Positions 8,385 to 16,430 of a DNA stretch of 27,084 bases are shown here, in pieces (position 1 is the first letter of the stretch; the number at the start of each line of letters is the position of its first letter). Source of the DNA: an archaeon (lineage in GTDB: Archaea > Thermoproteota > Nitrososphaeria > Nitrososphaerales > CADDZS01); NCBI GenBank assembly GCA_021806865.1, contig JAKAPU010000018.1, positions 1 to 27,084 on the forward strand, read 5' to 3'. The notes beneath the pieces are model-generated. The model was not told the origin of the DNA and ran no database searches. It saw only the letters and a list, made by a program, of their open reading frames with translations. Position numbers and translations under genes: made by a program.

Positions 8385-10073
8385 TTACTGCCTTGTTGAT
8401 GGTTCTTGCAGCTCTGGGGCTTGGGCTTCTTGTTCGGCTGGATAGACTCCAGATTTCTTCATAGTCTCCAATTTGATTCTGTTCAGCACGATTTCCGGAT
8501 CGTTGTGATACTGTGAGAAGAGTGTGCTGATTTCGATGTAGTTCCTGATGTTTCGCGATCGTAGCCACTGGATGACGAGCGCCCTATTTTCAATCTCCTG
8601 CATTACCTCTTTCATGTCCTTGCCGTGGTCTTTGGCAAATTTCTTCAGTTTGATGCTCCTGTCCATGGCTTCGTAGAACTTGTCTTTGGAAGGATCCCAA
8701 GCAAACGTCTGAACCCACTTTTGACTGTCGACAACTTCGTCTAGAGAAATGACGCGCCTAACTATCTTCGGGCTGCCGGGCTTGTCTGGATTGGCTATTG
8801 CGACCCTCCTGACCGAAAATATGAGGTCTAGAAAGTTAACGTAAGAAGGCGCTACGTCCATCGGTTTGGACGTGAGCCTCTGTATGGCGGATCCCGCGTC
8901 TTCTGCGTGCAGAGTTGCGAGACCTCCGTGACCTGTGGATATTGCCTGGAATAGGGCGTACGCTTCCTCTCCTCTAACCTCTCCCACAACCATAATGTCC
9001 GGACGCATTCTCATGGCCGCCTTGACGAGGTTGAACAAGGAAATTTCTCCGACGGCTTCTTCCGAAATTCCGTAACTCAGCCTGGAAACTAGTGGTGCCC
9101 AGTTCGTGTGGTGTATGTTGATTTCCTGGACTTCCTCTATGGTGACGATCTTCGAGTTCGGATTAATCATGGAGAGCAACGCGTTGAGGAAGGTGGTCTT
9201 TCCAGAAGCAGTTGCTCCGACGACGATTGCTGTAGATCTGTTTTCTATCAAGAGCCACGCGTACGCGGCCATGTAATAATCGAGCACACCGTAATTGATC
9301 AGGTCCACTATGGTGATCGGGTCTGCCCTAAACTTCCTAATCGTCATAGTCGAGCCTTGAGGCGAGACTTCGCGCCTGAATGTTGCGGCGAGTCTGTGCC
9401 TGCCCGGCAGAGTCGCGTCAACGACTGGGAACGCCGTGCTGACGTGTTTGCCAGACATGTGTACAAGTCTTACTATGGTATCGTCGAGCTTTTGCTCGTC
9501 AGAGAAGACTACGTTTGTCTCAAGACTCTCAAATTTCCTGTGATAGACGTATACTGGTTTTCTAGCACCATCTACTGAAATGTCTTCAATGTTGTGATCC
9601 TGCATGAAAGTGTCGATCGGTCCAAATCCCACCATGTCCCTTCCAGCGTAGTAGAGAATCTTTGCCCAGGACGCCTGAATGTTCCCCCCTCGCATCATGC
9701 GGTACCTGTCGACGATTTTCTGGGCCTCAGACGCAAAGTATTTTTTTGGATTCACCTCGTCGCGCGGGGCTTTCATCTCGGTCTGGAGCACGCTGATAAT
9801 TCCGTTGTACAATATCTTCTCCTGATCCGTCAGCTCCAGCTCGTCGACAAAGTAGTAGGGAAGCTTCGAAGTGGGGTCTTCGGCTATAACTGCGTAAGCA
9901 AAAGGTGGTGTTAGGACGTACCTCTCGATTACCTGAAAGTTCTTTGGGATGGTGTATCCCACCATCGGGCCCTCCACTGGAACATTTTCCTTCAGGTTCG
10001 CCTTTTTGGTCTTGGCGACCTGATTTGCTAACTTGTTCTCAGTCTTTTTGCCGAAGCTTAGAGAGAGTTTCAT
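8385..10073 (-). CDS. type II/IV secretion ATPase (TadA/FlaI/GspE family)
   Basis: 562-residue hexameric secretion ATPase. Walker A GATASGKT (286-293), Asp box TIEEVQEI (311-318), Walker B region IMVVGEVRGEEA (360-371) and His box GHGGLATLHA (381-390) are all present, so it should be active. The N-terminal ~240 residues match the usual regulatory domain, with the FGPID..M segment near 150-157. It powers assembly of archaeal type IV pili or related filaments at the cytoplasmic face, with the adjacent TadC/FlaJ-type protein as partner. The gene begins 3 nt after the Ig-repeat protein gene and ends 10 nt before tadC, a tight operon. The C-terminal ~60 residues are helical and Glu/Gln-rich. Confidence 0.95.
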   Translation of the reverse strand: MKLSLSFGKKTENKLANQVAKTKKANLKENVPVEGPMVGYTIPKNFQVIERYVLTPPFAYAVIAEDPTSKLPYYFVDELELTDQEKILYNGIISVLQTEMKAPRDEVNPKKYFASEAQKIVDRYRMMRGGNIQASWAKILYYAGRDMVGFGPIDTFMQDHNIEDISVDGARKPVYVYHRKFESLETNVVFSDEQKLDDTIVRLVHMSGKHVSTAFPVVDATLPGRHRLAATFRREVSPQGSTMTIRKFRADPITIVDLINYGVLDYYMAAYAWLLIENRSTAIVVGATASGKTTFLNALLSMINPNSKIVTIEEVQEINIHHTNWAPLVSRLSYGISEEAVGEISLFNLVKAAMRMRPDIMVVGEVRGEEAYALFQAISTGHGGLATLHAEDAGSAIQRLTSKPMDVAPSYVNFLDLIFSVRRVAIANPDKPGSPKIVRRVISLDEVVDSQKWVQTFAWDPSKDKFYEAMDRSIKLKKFAKDHGKDMKEVMQEIENRALVIQWLRSRNIRNYIEISTLFSQYHNDPEIVLNRIKLETMKKSGVYPAEQEAQAPELQEPSTRQ

Positions 10074-10076
10074 TTA

Positions 10077-11921
10077 CTAGAGCTCGTCTCCTGCAACGAC
10101 CTCTTCGTAGGATCCTCTCCTCTTGAAGAAAAAGAAGGCAAAGGCACCGCCGCCACCTGCTCCAGCTGCAATGATTATCATGTAGAGCGGAATGAATATG
10201 ATGTTCATCATCAGTATTCCGAGGATTCCGCTGGGATGACTTGCCTGCTTTGGCACGATTAGAGTGGTTGTGGCGGTGTGAGGAGCAAATCCAGGCGCTG
10301 AGACTGTCGCAGTCACACTGATGGTAGTGACACCAGATGCTGCACGAATTGTGGCTGTTGCTTGTCCTGATGAGTCGGTGGTTCTTGAGGTCGACACGAA
10401 AGTTCCTGCCGTGCTAGTCCACTGAACCGCGGCGTTTGCGATTGGAGTACCGCCAGAAGTGACAATCAACACGATGTTAGATGTGCTGCCGGCCGATACG
10501 GTGACCGGAGTTGGAACCAACTGTACATTGAAGGGCAGAACTGTTGCTTGAAGTGTGGTCTCGCCGAGCTTGAAGCCATTGGCGAACGCTACGATCTGAA
10601 TCTGTCCGGTAGTCGAAGTCGTAGTCAGAGGGATTGACGCGAAGGTTGATCCTGCCGGGATTACGACGCTGGCTGGAACCGTCGCTGTCGCAGGGTTCAG
10701 AGACTGCAAAGACACATCTACAGAGTTGGCGGTTTTCTCTGGGTTTCCCGAGGAGTCCTGTAATTCAACTATCAGGTTGTTGTAAGTGTAGTTGTTTGCT
10801 ATGACTGCGCTCGGTGCCGCGTACAATCCAAGACTCGTGGCTGCCTTGGTGACTAGTGTCAGATTGCCCGTCGTGGATGTGTAATCTGAGGCAGTTGCAG
10901 TGATGTAGGTGCTTCCTGGCAGTCCGTTGGTTGTGAACGATGCTCTGCCATAAGTTTGCCCGGCCGGAATGTCTATGAAATTCTGCACAGTGCCAACCGA
11001 TGAGGCCGAGCTAGTCAAGTTGACGATTGTGTTGCTAGGCGCAGGGATCGGGTTTCCACTGGTCGAGTTGATCAACTGCACCACAATGTTCTGGTAAGCC
11101 CCACCGTCTGCGATCAAAATTGGGGGCGCAAACTTGATAGCTAGAGCATCTGCTCCGCCGGATGGTTTTACTGTTGTCATCACTGCGGATCCGGGAGCAA
11201 GACCTTCTGCAGAAGCTGTGATTACAGTCTGGCCTGCTGAGGTAGTGGAGTAGAAAGTCGTCTGAGAATAGCTCGTGCCCGCTTGAATCGTCAGAGTGCT
11301 AGACAGATTTCCAAACTGCGTGTTTGAAGACGACAAAGTAACAAGTACGCTAGTGCCTAATTGTACTGGGTTTCCGAACGCATCAACCGCCTCCACTTCG
11401 ACGTTTGAAGTTGTAACTCCATCAGATGGAATTATGTTAGGGCTGAGGTACACTCTCAGTGCAGTGGGGATGCCACCAACAGTTTGTGTCTTTACTGTCA
11501 GGTTCGCTGGTTGGTATCCTTGGGAAACTGCGTAAACAGTCGTTGTGCCAGGTAGTGTTGTAGTAGTAAAGTTCACAATATCGTATAGTGCGTTTGCAGG
11601 AAAAGTAACACTGGAGGGTACGGTTCCAGTTTGAGGATCTGAGGAACTGAGTTGAATGGTCACATCAGAACTGGGAGCCACCGGAAGTTGCGTGGTAGGA
11701 TCAATGAATTGAATAACGACGGCGGGATATGACCCGCTGTCTGCAGGGAGCACGGATGGTCTAGCCGTTAGTGTAAGCTGGACCGAGGACTGAGCAGTCG
11801 CAGCAGAGGAGTGCATCAGTCCTGCGAACGCGAAGGACGAACCAATGAAAAGTAGAAGCACAAAGCCAAGAATTGCTCCCGACCTTGTTTTATGATGAGA
11901 ATTGAGATTAGTCAAAAGCAC
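10077..11921 (-). CDS. anchored surface protein with tandem Ig-like (BIG-type) domains
   Basis: 614-residue secreted protein. A basic N-terminus (to residue 14) and hydrophobic segment (15-35) form a signal sequence. Residues 45-550 contain about five tandem Ig-like/invasin-type units of ~100 residues, recognisable by repeated VTLSSS, TATVP/TVPSSV and ITASA-type strands and a high Ser/Thr/Val/Pro content. A hydrophobic helix (about 566-598) rich in Gly/Ala/Phe followed by KRRGSYEEV anchors the C-terminus with a short cytoplasmic tail. First gene of the operon with the secretion ATPase and TadC-like protein, so it may be an adhesin, a pilus-associated protein or a substrate. The N-terminus lacks the charged-Gly class III prepilin site. 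GTG start fits the TATA box 26-35 nt upstream. Confidence 0.9.
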   Translation of the reverse strand: MLLTNLNSHHKTRSGAILGFVLLLFIGSSFAFAGLMHSSAATAQSSVQLTLTARPSVLPADSGSYPAVVIQFIDPTTQLPVAPSSDVTIQLSSSDPQTGTVPSSVTFPANALYDIVNFTTTTLPGTTTVYAVSQGYQPANLTVKTQTVGGIPTALRVYLSPNIIPSDGVTTSNVEVEAVDAFGNPVQLGTSVLVTLSSSNTQFGNLSSTLTIQAGTSYSQTTFYSTTSAGQTVITASAEGLAPGSAVMTTVKPSGGADALAIKFAPPILIADGGAYQNIVVQLINSTSGNPIPAPSNTIVNLTSSASSVGTVQNFIDIPAGQTYGRASFTTNGLPGSTYITATASDYTSTTGNLTLVTKAATSLGLYAAPSAVIANNYTYNNLIVELQDSSGNPEKTANSVDVSLQSLNPATATVPASVVIPAGSTFASIPLTTTSTTGQIQIVAFANGFKLGETTLQATVLPFNVQLVPTPVTVSAGSTSNIVLIVTSGGTPIANAAVQWTSTAGTFVSTSRTTDSSGQATATIRAASGVTTISVTATVSAPGFAPHTATTTLIVPKQASHPSGILGILMMNIIFIPLYMIIIAAGAGGGGAFAFFFFKRRGSYEEVVAGDEL

Positions 11922-11946
11922 GAAATCAGAACTGAAAGTGCCCGAT

Positions 11947-11956
11947 CTTATTATAG
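11947..11956 (-). promoter_or_regulatory. TATA box of the Ig/secretion operon
   Basis: CTATAATAAG on the minus strand, 26-35 nt before the GTG at 11921. That spacing places transcription start within a few bases of the start codon, implying a leaderless or near-leaderless mRNA and supporting GTG as the true start. Confidence 0.6.
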
Positions 11957-12048
11957 TCCTTGTGGACTCTGACTACTGATTCTGATTTCTGTTTTTCCGC
12001 TCCATTCTCTTGAGGTAAATCGGAATTTTCTTTCTAATACGTTCAAAG

Positions 12049-13269
12049 TTAGTTGGTCGTGGAGGCGATCGTCTGTTCTTCGAGTAGGTCTAGCCCTTTT
12101 CGAGTAGTGGTGTAGGTGGTAGCGCCAGACTCCAGTTCTTTGGCCTCTAGCAACCTTGCACTCGCAAGCTCGTTGATTAGTTTGGTTGCCTCGGAGAAGC
12201 TGATCCTTGCAGAGTGCATTATCCTGACCTTTTGTGTTCCCTTCTTTGAGAGTGTCAGTATTTTCCGTATCACAGTCATCTGTTTAGTGTCAGCGCTTGA
12301 AATATCTGTGGTTTGCTTAGCCTCGACTTGTTTCACCGGAAAACTTGAGCTGGGTATTGTCCCTCTGTCAATCGGCTCCTCAGGTTCTCTTGGTAATGCA
12401 ACTGGTTCTTGCATTTGCTCGATGCTTTGTTGATCCTGCTCGACAGGTTTCTCTTCTGCTACGAAAAGTGTCAAAGCGCGATTTTCTTTGTTATAGTATA
12501 CATTCAGGATTTCAAGCTTCTTTGGTTTTGTTACTCCTTCGATCAGACCGAGGATTAGTCCGCAGAGGTAGGTCTGCGATGAAACTGGTCCATCCCAGTT
12601 TTCTGAGACAGGTGGTTCTGCTAGTCTGATCGTGTAAACACCATCTTCAATACTGTACGAGAACAGTCCCCAGCCCGATGTCTGCAGATATCCTTTGATC
12701 CAATCGATCACTGATTCTGGCTGGGAACTCAGCTGACCTTTGACCGATCCGGGTATTGACTTTGATAACAAGAGTCCAAAGTTGCGGCCTGCTTCTCGGA
12801 CTGCAGCAGCAACTTCTGACTGCTGGTTTTTCGATTTGAAAGGGAGTATTAGGGCAGATAGGCTCTCTGCATCAACAATCACAGAACGTCTATCGCCTAA
12901 CATCACTTTGAAGTGGAAATTGGAAAAAGTTTTCCCGCTCATCTTTGCCTTTTCAGCCCATCTGACAAATTTCATTTTGCGCAGGAAGATCAAAAGATCG
13001 TCAGGCTGGCAGTCCATCACTGAAACGTCGATAACAAAAGATAGAATGAAACTGTTTGCTGGTTTGCCCGCCACGTAACCAAAGTGGGAAACAAGCTTTG
13101 CCTTGTGCACTCTCAAGAGGTCAAAGATTTGAAGAAAACCAGTCCCGTCGTCGATACCACCTACGTGGAACTCGAACGTGTGTGGCGGAAACGATCTCAA
13201 TCCTAGCGCCAGATCGGAATACTGGCTTTGCGGGCTAACCTGCTGAATCGGTTTCGAATTGAAAATCAA
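12049..13269 (-). CDS. regulator: ACT-like + V4R-like sensor + winged helix
   Basis: 406-residue cytoplasmic protein in three parts. Residues about 31-108 look like an ACT-type ligand domain (GTGFLQIFDLL start, then strand pairs). Residues about 125-272 resemble a V4R domain, with the characteristic YLCGLILGLIEG helix at 234-245 but without the cysteines of metal-binding V4R proteins. After a disordered Gln/Glu/Pro linker (273-328), residues 330-398 form a winged helix of the archaeal type (TVIRKIL...SARLLEAKEL...TTRKGLDLLEE). This suggests a small-molecule-responsive transcription factor. It is encoded upstream of the pilus operon, with a separate promoter and a 127-bp gap between. TTG start at 13269; no in-frame ATG nearby. 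The domain calls are by eye. Confidence 0.75.
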   Translation of the reverse strand: MIFNSKPIQQVSPQSQYSDLALGLRSFPPHTFEFHVGGIDDGTGFLQIFDLLRVHKAKLVSHFGYVAGKPANSFILSFVIDVSVMDCQPDDLLIFLRKMKFVRWAEKAKMSGKTFSNFHFKVMLGDRRSVIVDAESLSALILPFKSKNQQSEVAAAVREAGRNFGLLLSKSIPGSVKGQLSSQPESVIDWIKGYLQTSGWGLFSYSIEDGVYTIRLAEPPVSENWDGPVSSQTYLCGLILGLIEGVTKPKKLEILNVYYNKENRALTLFVAEEKPVEQDQQSIEQMQEPVALPREPEEPIDRGTIPSSSFPVKQVEAKQTTDISSADTKQMTVIRKILTLSKKGTQKVRIMHSARISFSEATKLINELASARLLEAKELESGATTYTTTRKGLDLLEEQTIASTTN

Positions 13270-13610
13270 TGCAATGCATTCCTAGGAAGTTGTGGCCGTT
13301 GCATAAAATGGAGAATTTGCGATTTATCGATTCTGTCCTTTTGCCAACTTTGGAGACGAAGACTGTGTGGAAAACGGCAAGTTTGATCGTAACTAGCTCT
13401 TGGTTTTACATGGCGATTTCTCTTCTAACAGACTCAATCATACTATCGGTGGAGGAAATTTTGTACACTTCTTGATTGCAAATTGTGAACAGTGTCTTTT
13501 GCCTCGCTCGATACCATTGTAGACATGGAGTTGAGATTAGAACCAAGCAGCGATGAATGGCAGAGCCTAATCCAGTTGGCGTTCGAGTCTACAAACTTAT
13601 GACGGCCAGG
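13270..13610. other. intergenic stretch without an intact gene
   Basis: No intact gene is supported. On the minus strand just after the VapB remnant a short frame begins KFVDSN, reminiscent of the start of a PIN-domain (VapC) toxin, but it does not continue convincingly. On the plus strand a frame at about 13492-13603 reads 36 protein-like residues from a GTG with no recognisable family. I treat the segment as probable decayed sequence. Confidence 0.4.
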
Positions 13611-13832
13611 TTAGTTTCGATACGTAACTTTTGTCCGCTTTCTGATTCCGGCGACCACTTTGGAAAGTTCGTCTTCTTTTCCAGTTGCAGAAGAATGTGT
13701 TTCGAGAAGATGATCAATCCTCGTAGCTATATTTTCCTAGATTAATCCATCGATCGTCTCGGAGAAGGATCTACCTGCTTTGATAAATTCGAGCCTTCTG
13801 TAGGTCTCATCAGAAATCGTAATGGTTTTCAT
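13611..13832 (-). pseudogene. VapB-type antitoxin remnant with in-frame TAG
   Basis: ATG at 13832 opens MKTITISDETYRRL, followed by a KAGRSFSETIDGLI segment, the classic ribbon-helix-helix start of archaeal VapB (DUF217-like) antitoxins. A TAG at 13737-13739 stops it after 31 residues. The same frame then continues for 41 residues (ENIATRIDHLLE..., ending KRTKVTYRN) to a TAA at 13611, about the right total length (73 codons) and composition for the family, so a single nonsense change is the simplest reading. No intact PIN-domain toxin follows. VapB normally neutralises a VapC RNase and represses its own operon; this copy is probably dead, though the 31-residue N-terminus could still bind DNA. 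Confidence 0.6.
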
Positions 13833-13875
13833 CTGAAGTCCAGATGCGTGGAACTCGTATTAAAGTTGAGGAGGA

Positions 13876-14376
13876 CTATCTTGGTGAATTGCGCCACGCG
13901 CGAAACGTTTCGTACCACAATGCCCCAACGGAAAGTCCTCCAACCACAATTGCAAAGAATTCCAGTTCAAGCAGATTGCCGGATGGAACGACCGCAATGA
14001 CAAGGTAAGTAAACACTACCGAGATCATCACTGCGTACGAAAATAGCCTAGGAATGATGTGAGAGCCAACAGTAATGAAAGGCTGCAGAACGTCAACCTT
14101 TACCTCGTTCAGCATGGAGTAACTACCATCTTCCTCATTTCTCTTGAGAAGGCCCATTGACTGTAATTTGTCGAGGTGGTACTTCGCCAAAGTCGGACTG
14201 GATAAATTGAGTTGTTTTTGAATCTCCCTTACTCCCGTCGATTCACTGCCGTTCCGCAGAATGTGCATGTACACTCGCAAGGTGTTTCCCTTGAGCGAAA
14301 ATCTGGGATCGTCCTTGGCCGAAACACTCGTAGGATCGCGCCGCTGATTTTGGTCGTTCGTGGTGGTTTCTGTCAA
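13876..14376 (-). CDS. membrane-anchored winged-helix regulator
   Basis: 166-residue protein with a winged helix-turn-helix (about 31-90; TGVREIQKQLNLSSPTLAKY is the recognition region) and two C-terminal transmembrane helices (about 111-130 and 137-156) ending in a short basic tail. This layout, a DNA-binding head tethered to the membrane, occurs repeatedly in archaea and suggests response to membrane or surface state. It is divergent from the DUF4382 surface protein (223 bp between starts), a plausible target. A 20-bp palindrome lies 24-43 nt upstream of its start. TTG start at 14376; no better in-frame start is visible. Confidence 0.8.
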   Translation of the reverse strand: MTETTTNDQNQRRDPTSVSAKDDPRFSLKGNTLRVYMHILRNGSESTGVREIQKQLNLSSPTLAKYHLDKLQSMGLLKRNEEDGSYSMLNEVKVDVLQPFITVGSHIIPRLFSYAVMISVVFTYLVIAVVPSGNLLELEFFAIVVGGLSVGALWYETFRAWRNSPR

Positions 14377-14399
14377 CAGAGAAGACGCCTAGGCTAGCT

Positions 14400-14419
14400 C
14401 AGGACAGCATCTTGTCCTG
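14400..14419. promoter_or_regulatory. 20-bp palindrome, candidate operator
   Basis: Perfect 7-bp arms CAGGACA (14400-14406) and TGTCCTG (14413-14419) around 6 nt. It occupies the place where the TATA box of the winged-helix regulator would be expected and lies between two divergent genes, so autorepression or control of both is plausible. A hairpin role cannot be excluded. Confidence 0.45.
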
Positions 14420-14599
14420 GAATGCTGGCACCAATCTGGTTTTGAGCTGATAAAAGTCCAAAGTATGTTGGGTACAGATCCTGGACACTAGTTGTGCGTG
14501 AAAAAGCGTTGTTTTGTGCTGTACAATGATCTTTTGCTGGATCCAAAAAGTGCTCTATTATGAAATCCCGTATTCTAACTACAGCCAAAGTGAAATCAA

Positions 14600-15388
14600 A
14601 TGAGCCTATCTCGAAAATCACTGATCGGAGGCATTGTCGGCGTCATAGTCGCAATTGGCCTCATAGTAGCAGGAGCATATGCATTCGGTGGAAGCAACCC
14701 TCTGGGAAGCAGCCAAACTAGCACGAGCATCATCAGCACCTTCACAACGGGACAAAGCACTACAGCAAGTCAAAGCGGTTCGTCTAGCAGTCTAACAAGC
14801 ACCACGACACAGAGTTCAACCGTATCTGGAAGTAGCGGTTCATCTTTGGGCAGTGGGACTTTGCAGATAAGCATGATAGATCCGCCAAACGTTCCGCCAA
14901 ACGTAGTGGACGACTACATCAACTACACATCAATCCAGATACACATAGCAAACGCAGGAAACAATTCCGGCTGGTTCAACGTGACCTCCAGCGGTACAAT
15001 CGACCTGATGAAGATCGTCAGCAACAGCAAGCTCTTGGGAACAGCTACACTTCCAAATGGAACGTACAACATTGTCAGGTTCAACGTAACCTCGGCTGTC
15101 GTGACAGTCAATAGCACTTCAGGCATACTGACAAACTACACGGCCAAAGTTCCGAGCGGAATGGTCCAGACAGTCATAACAGGAGGAGTCAACGTGAAGG
15201 CAAACTCTGTCTCGGCGCTTCTGGTTGACATAAGTCCAAGAGTGATTTACGCAAACGGTGCATACACATTGATTCCATCGCTGACTGCTCAACCACAGAC
15301 ACCGGTGGGCGCACCCCAGACTACTACAGTCACTCAGTCATCGCACACAGTAACAACGACCGTAACAACGCCATCTCACACCAGTTAG
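14600..15388 (+). CDS. DUF4382 membrane-anchored surface protein
   Basis: 262-residue exported protein. N-terminal membrane anchor or signal (8-29, Gly/Ile/Val-rich), then a Ser/Thr-rich flexible stalk (about 35-85), a DUF4382-type beta domain (about 87-233; begins TLQISMIDPP, contains several N-x-S/T sequons and an LPNGTYNIVRFNV segment), and a Thr-rich tail (236-262). DUF4382 proteins are extracellular and of unknown function. The gene is divergent from the membrane-tethered winged-helix regulator and is followed after 20 nt by two NitrOD5-like genes on the same strand, probably one transcript. Start ATG at 14600. Confidence 0.85.
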   Translation: MSLSRKSLIGGIVGVIVAIGLIVAGAYAFGGSNPLGSSQTSTSIISTFTTGQSTTASQSGSSSSLTSTTTQSSTVSGSSGSSLGSGTLQISMIDPPNVPPNVVDDYINYTSIQIHIANAGNNSGWFNVTSSGTIDLMKIVSNSKLLGTATLPNGTYNIVRFNVTSAVVTVNSTSGILTNYTAKVPSGMVQTVITGGVNVKANSVSALLVDISPRVIYANGAYTLIPSLTAQPQTPVGAPQTTTVTQSSHTVTTTVTTPSHTS

Positions 15389-15408
15389 ACACAAGTAGGT
15401 TGAAGACA

Positions 15409-15741
15409 ATGGAAGAGTATGACATCCTTCGGTGCATAGATAGGGCGCTGGATGCATTTGGGTCAAGTGTAAAGAATGCTATTTTCTGGAGGATGTCTAC
15501 TCTTCACAACTCCGCTTCCAGCGAAGTCATCTCCGACCCTGCTGTATTTGTTGGAGTCGTTGAAGAGATATGCAATGGCAGCTCATTTCAAGTCGAAGCC
15601 TCGATCATCAAAGAGATAAGACAGGTGTTCGATCTTCCTGTCGAGAAAACAAGGAGCCTAGCCACCGCTCTGAATGCGGCAAAGCAACAACTGTCTGGAA
15701 CAGTTTTGGTTTCTCCGAATGCAAAGTTTGCTCAAGGTTAG
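15409..15741 (+). CDS. NitrOD5-like small protein, copy 1
   Basis: 110-residue soluble helical protein sharing a core with three other proteins in this window: a Cys-Ile/Val-Asp-Arg/Lys opening (LRCIDRAL at about 8-15), FGSSVKNAIFW (about 18-28), then an amphipathic C-terminal half. I believe this is the NitrOD5 family (named as an output domain in Nitrosopumilus); the name is from memory. The ATG at 15409 is preferred over a TTG 9 nt upstream because an AGG lies about 9 nt before it and two paralogues are also exactly 110 residues. It is 20 nt after the DUF4382 gene and 13 nt before copy 2. Function unknown; a stand-alone signalling output protein is the inference. Confidence 0.75.
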   Translation: MEEYDILRCIDRALDAFGSSVKNAIFWRMSTLHNSASSEVISDPAVFVGVVEEICNGSSFQVEASIIKEIRQVFDLPVEKTRSLATALNAAKQQLSGTVLVSPNAKFAQG

Positions 15742-15754
15742 TGGGGGAAAATCC

Positions 15755-16078
15755 ATGATGGCAGAGCCTTCGGAGAAATCAGCAAGGGACGAAACGGATC
15801 CTTTGCTTGCCTGCATTGACAAAGGACTTGACTGCTTTGGAAAAGACGTGAAGCTCGTGATTTACTGGAGATTGGGACATGAATTTCACATGAGTAAGGG
15901 AGCTATCCCGAATGACCCAGAGAAATTCTCGAGCAACTTGAATGAGATGTTTGGTGCGTGTACGAAATTAGTGGAAAAGAGAATCGTAATGCAGTTGAAA
16001 GAGCGTTTTGGAACTTTGGATCTTTCAAATTGCGATCTTACATCTGCAATAAAACTTGCCAGTCAAAGCAGACGCTAG
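15755..16078 (+). CDS. NitrOD5-like small protein, copy 2
   Basis: 107-residue protein with the same core: LACIDKGLDCFGKDVKLVIY then WRL (about 19-41), then a region aligning with the 'F...L..ILG.G...(V/A)E..I' segment of the other copies, here FSSNLNEMFGACTKLVEKRI (about 59-78). The start is ATG at 15755, preceded 7 nt upstream by a strong GGGGG ribosome-binding site inside the 13-nt gap after copy 1; longer forms starting upstream would overlap copy 1. It is the most divergent of the four copies and has an extended charged N-terminus (PSEKSARDETD). Probably in one operon with DUF4382 and copy 1. TAG stop. Confidence 0.75.
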   Translation: MMAEPSEKSARDETDPLLACIDKGLDCFGKDVKLVIYWRLGHEFHMSKGAIPNDPEKFSSNLNEMFGACTKLVEKRIVMQLKERFGTLDLSNCDLTSAIKLASQSRR

Positions 16079-16109
16079 ACTTGTAAAGTCACTGCTTCTC
16101 ATACTGTGG

Positions 16110-16125
16110 CTGGAATCTTTTCCAG
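16110..16125. terminator. hairpin after the NitrOD5 pair
   Basis: Perfect 6-bp arms CTGGAA and TTCCAG around TCTT, 32 nt after the stop of copy 2. It has no long T-run, so termination is only one possible role. Confidence 0.3.
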
Positions 16126-16187
16126 TACCTTCCCATGATGAGATAGAACCTCAAGACTTACGCCAGATTTCCTTCAGCTGCAAAGGA

Positions 16188-16376
16188 TCAGACTTTCTTA
16201 CACTCGAACCTTCCTTCAATATACCATCTACTCGCGAGCACCTGCGAGATTGTTCTAAGTATTGGTCCACCCGTTGCGTCTTTGAGATCTTCCGAAAGGA
16301 CATATTCTTCGTAAACGTTAAGCGAACCTGTAGTAGAGAAACAGAAAAGCGAAATCAATGATAAATTTGAATGCAA
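16188..16376 (-). CDS. small hypothetical protein
   Basis: 62-codon frame on the minus strand, 54 nt downstream of the V4R gene. The second part (from GSLNVYEEYVL, through DATGGPILRTI, to the end FECKKV) has protein-like composition and codon use; the first 17 residues are hydrophobic and less convincing. No family recognised. It could be a real small gene, a remnant of a larger one, or chance. The rest of the 16079-16430 gap shows nothing else except the hairpin at 16110-16125. Confidence 0.25.
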   Translation of the reverse strand: MHSNLSLISLFCFSTTGSLNVYEEYVLSEDLKDATGGPILRTISQVLASRWYIEGRFECKKV

Positions 16377-16430
16377 TGTTCGTGGGCGAAGAACTGACCA
16401 TTTGTCCCTGTGCCGACTTTTTTCTTTTGC

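Noticed and set aside
13276..13610. VapC (PIN) toxin following the VapB remnant
   Set aside because: Only a short KFVDSN string suggests it; no PIN acidic residues or frame continue.
13557..13745. 62-codon plus-strand frame opposite the VapB remnant
   Set aside because: Antisense of a recognisable antitoxin frame; no family or start signals.
15674..15754. Longer start for NitrOD5 copy 2
   Set aside because: Would overlap copy 1 in another frame; the ATG at 15755 has a strong GGGGG ribosome-binding site and fits the family length.
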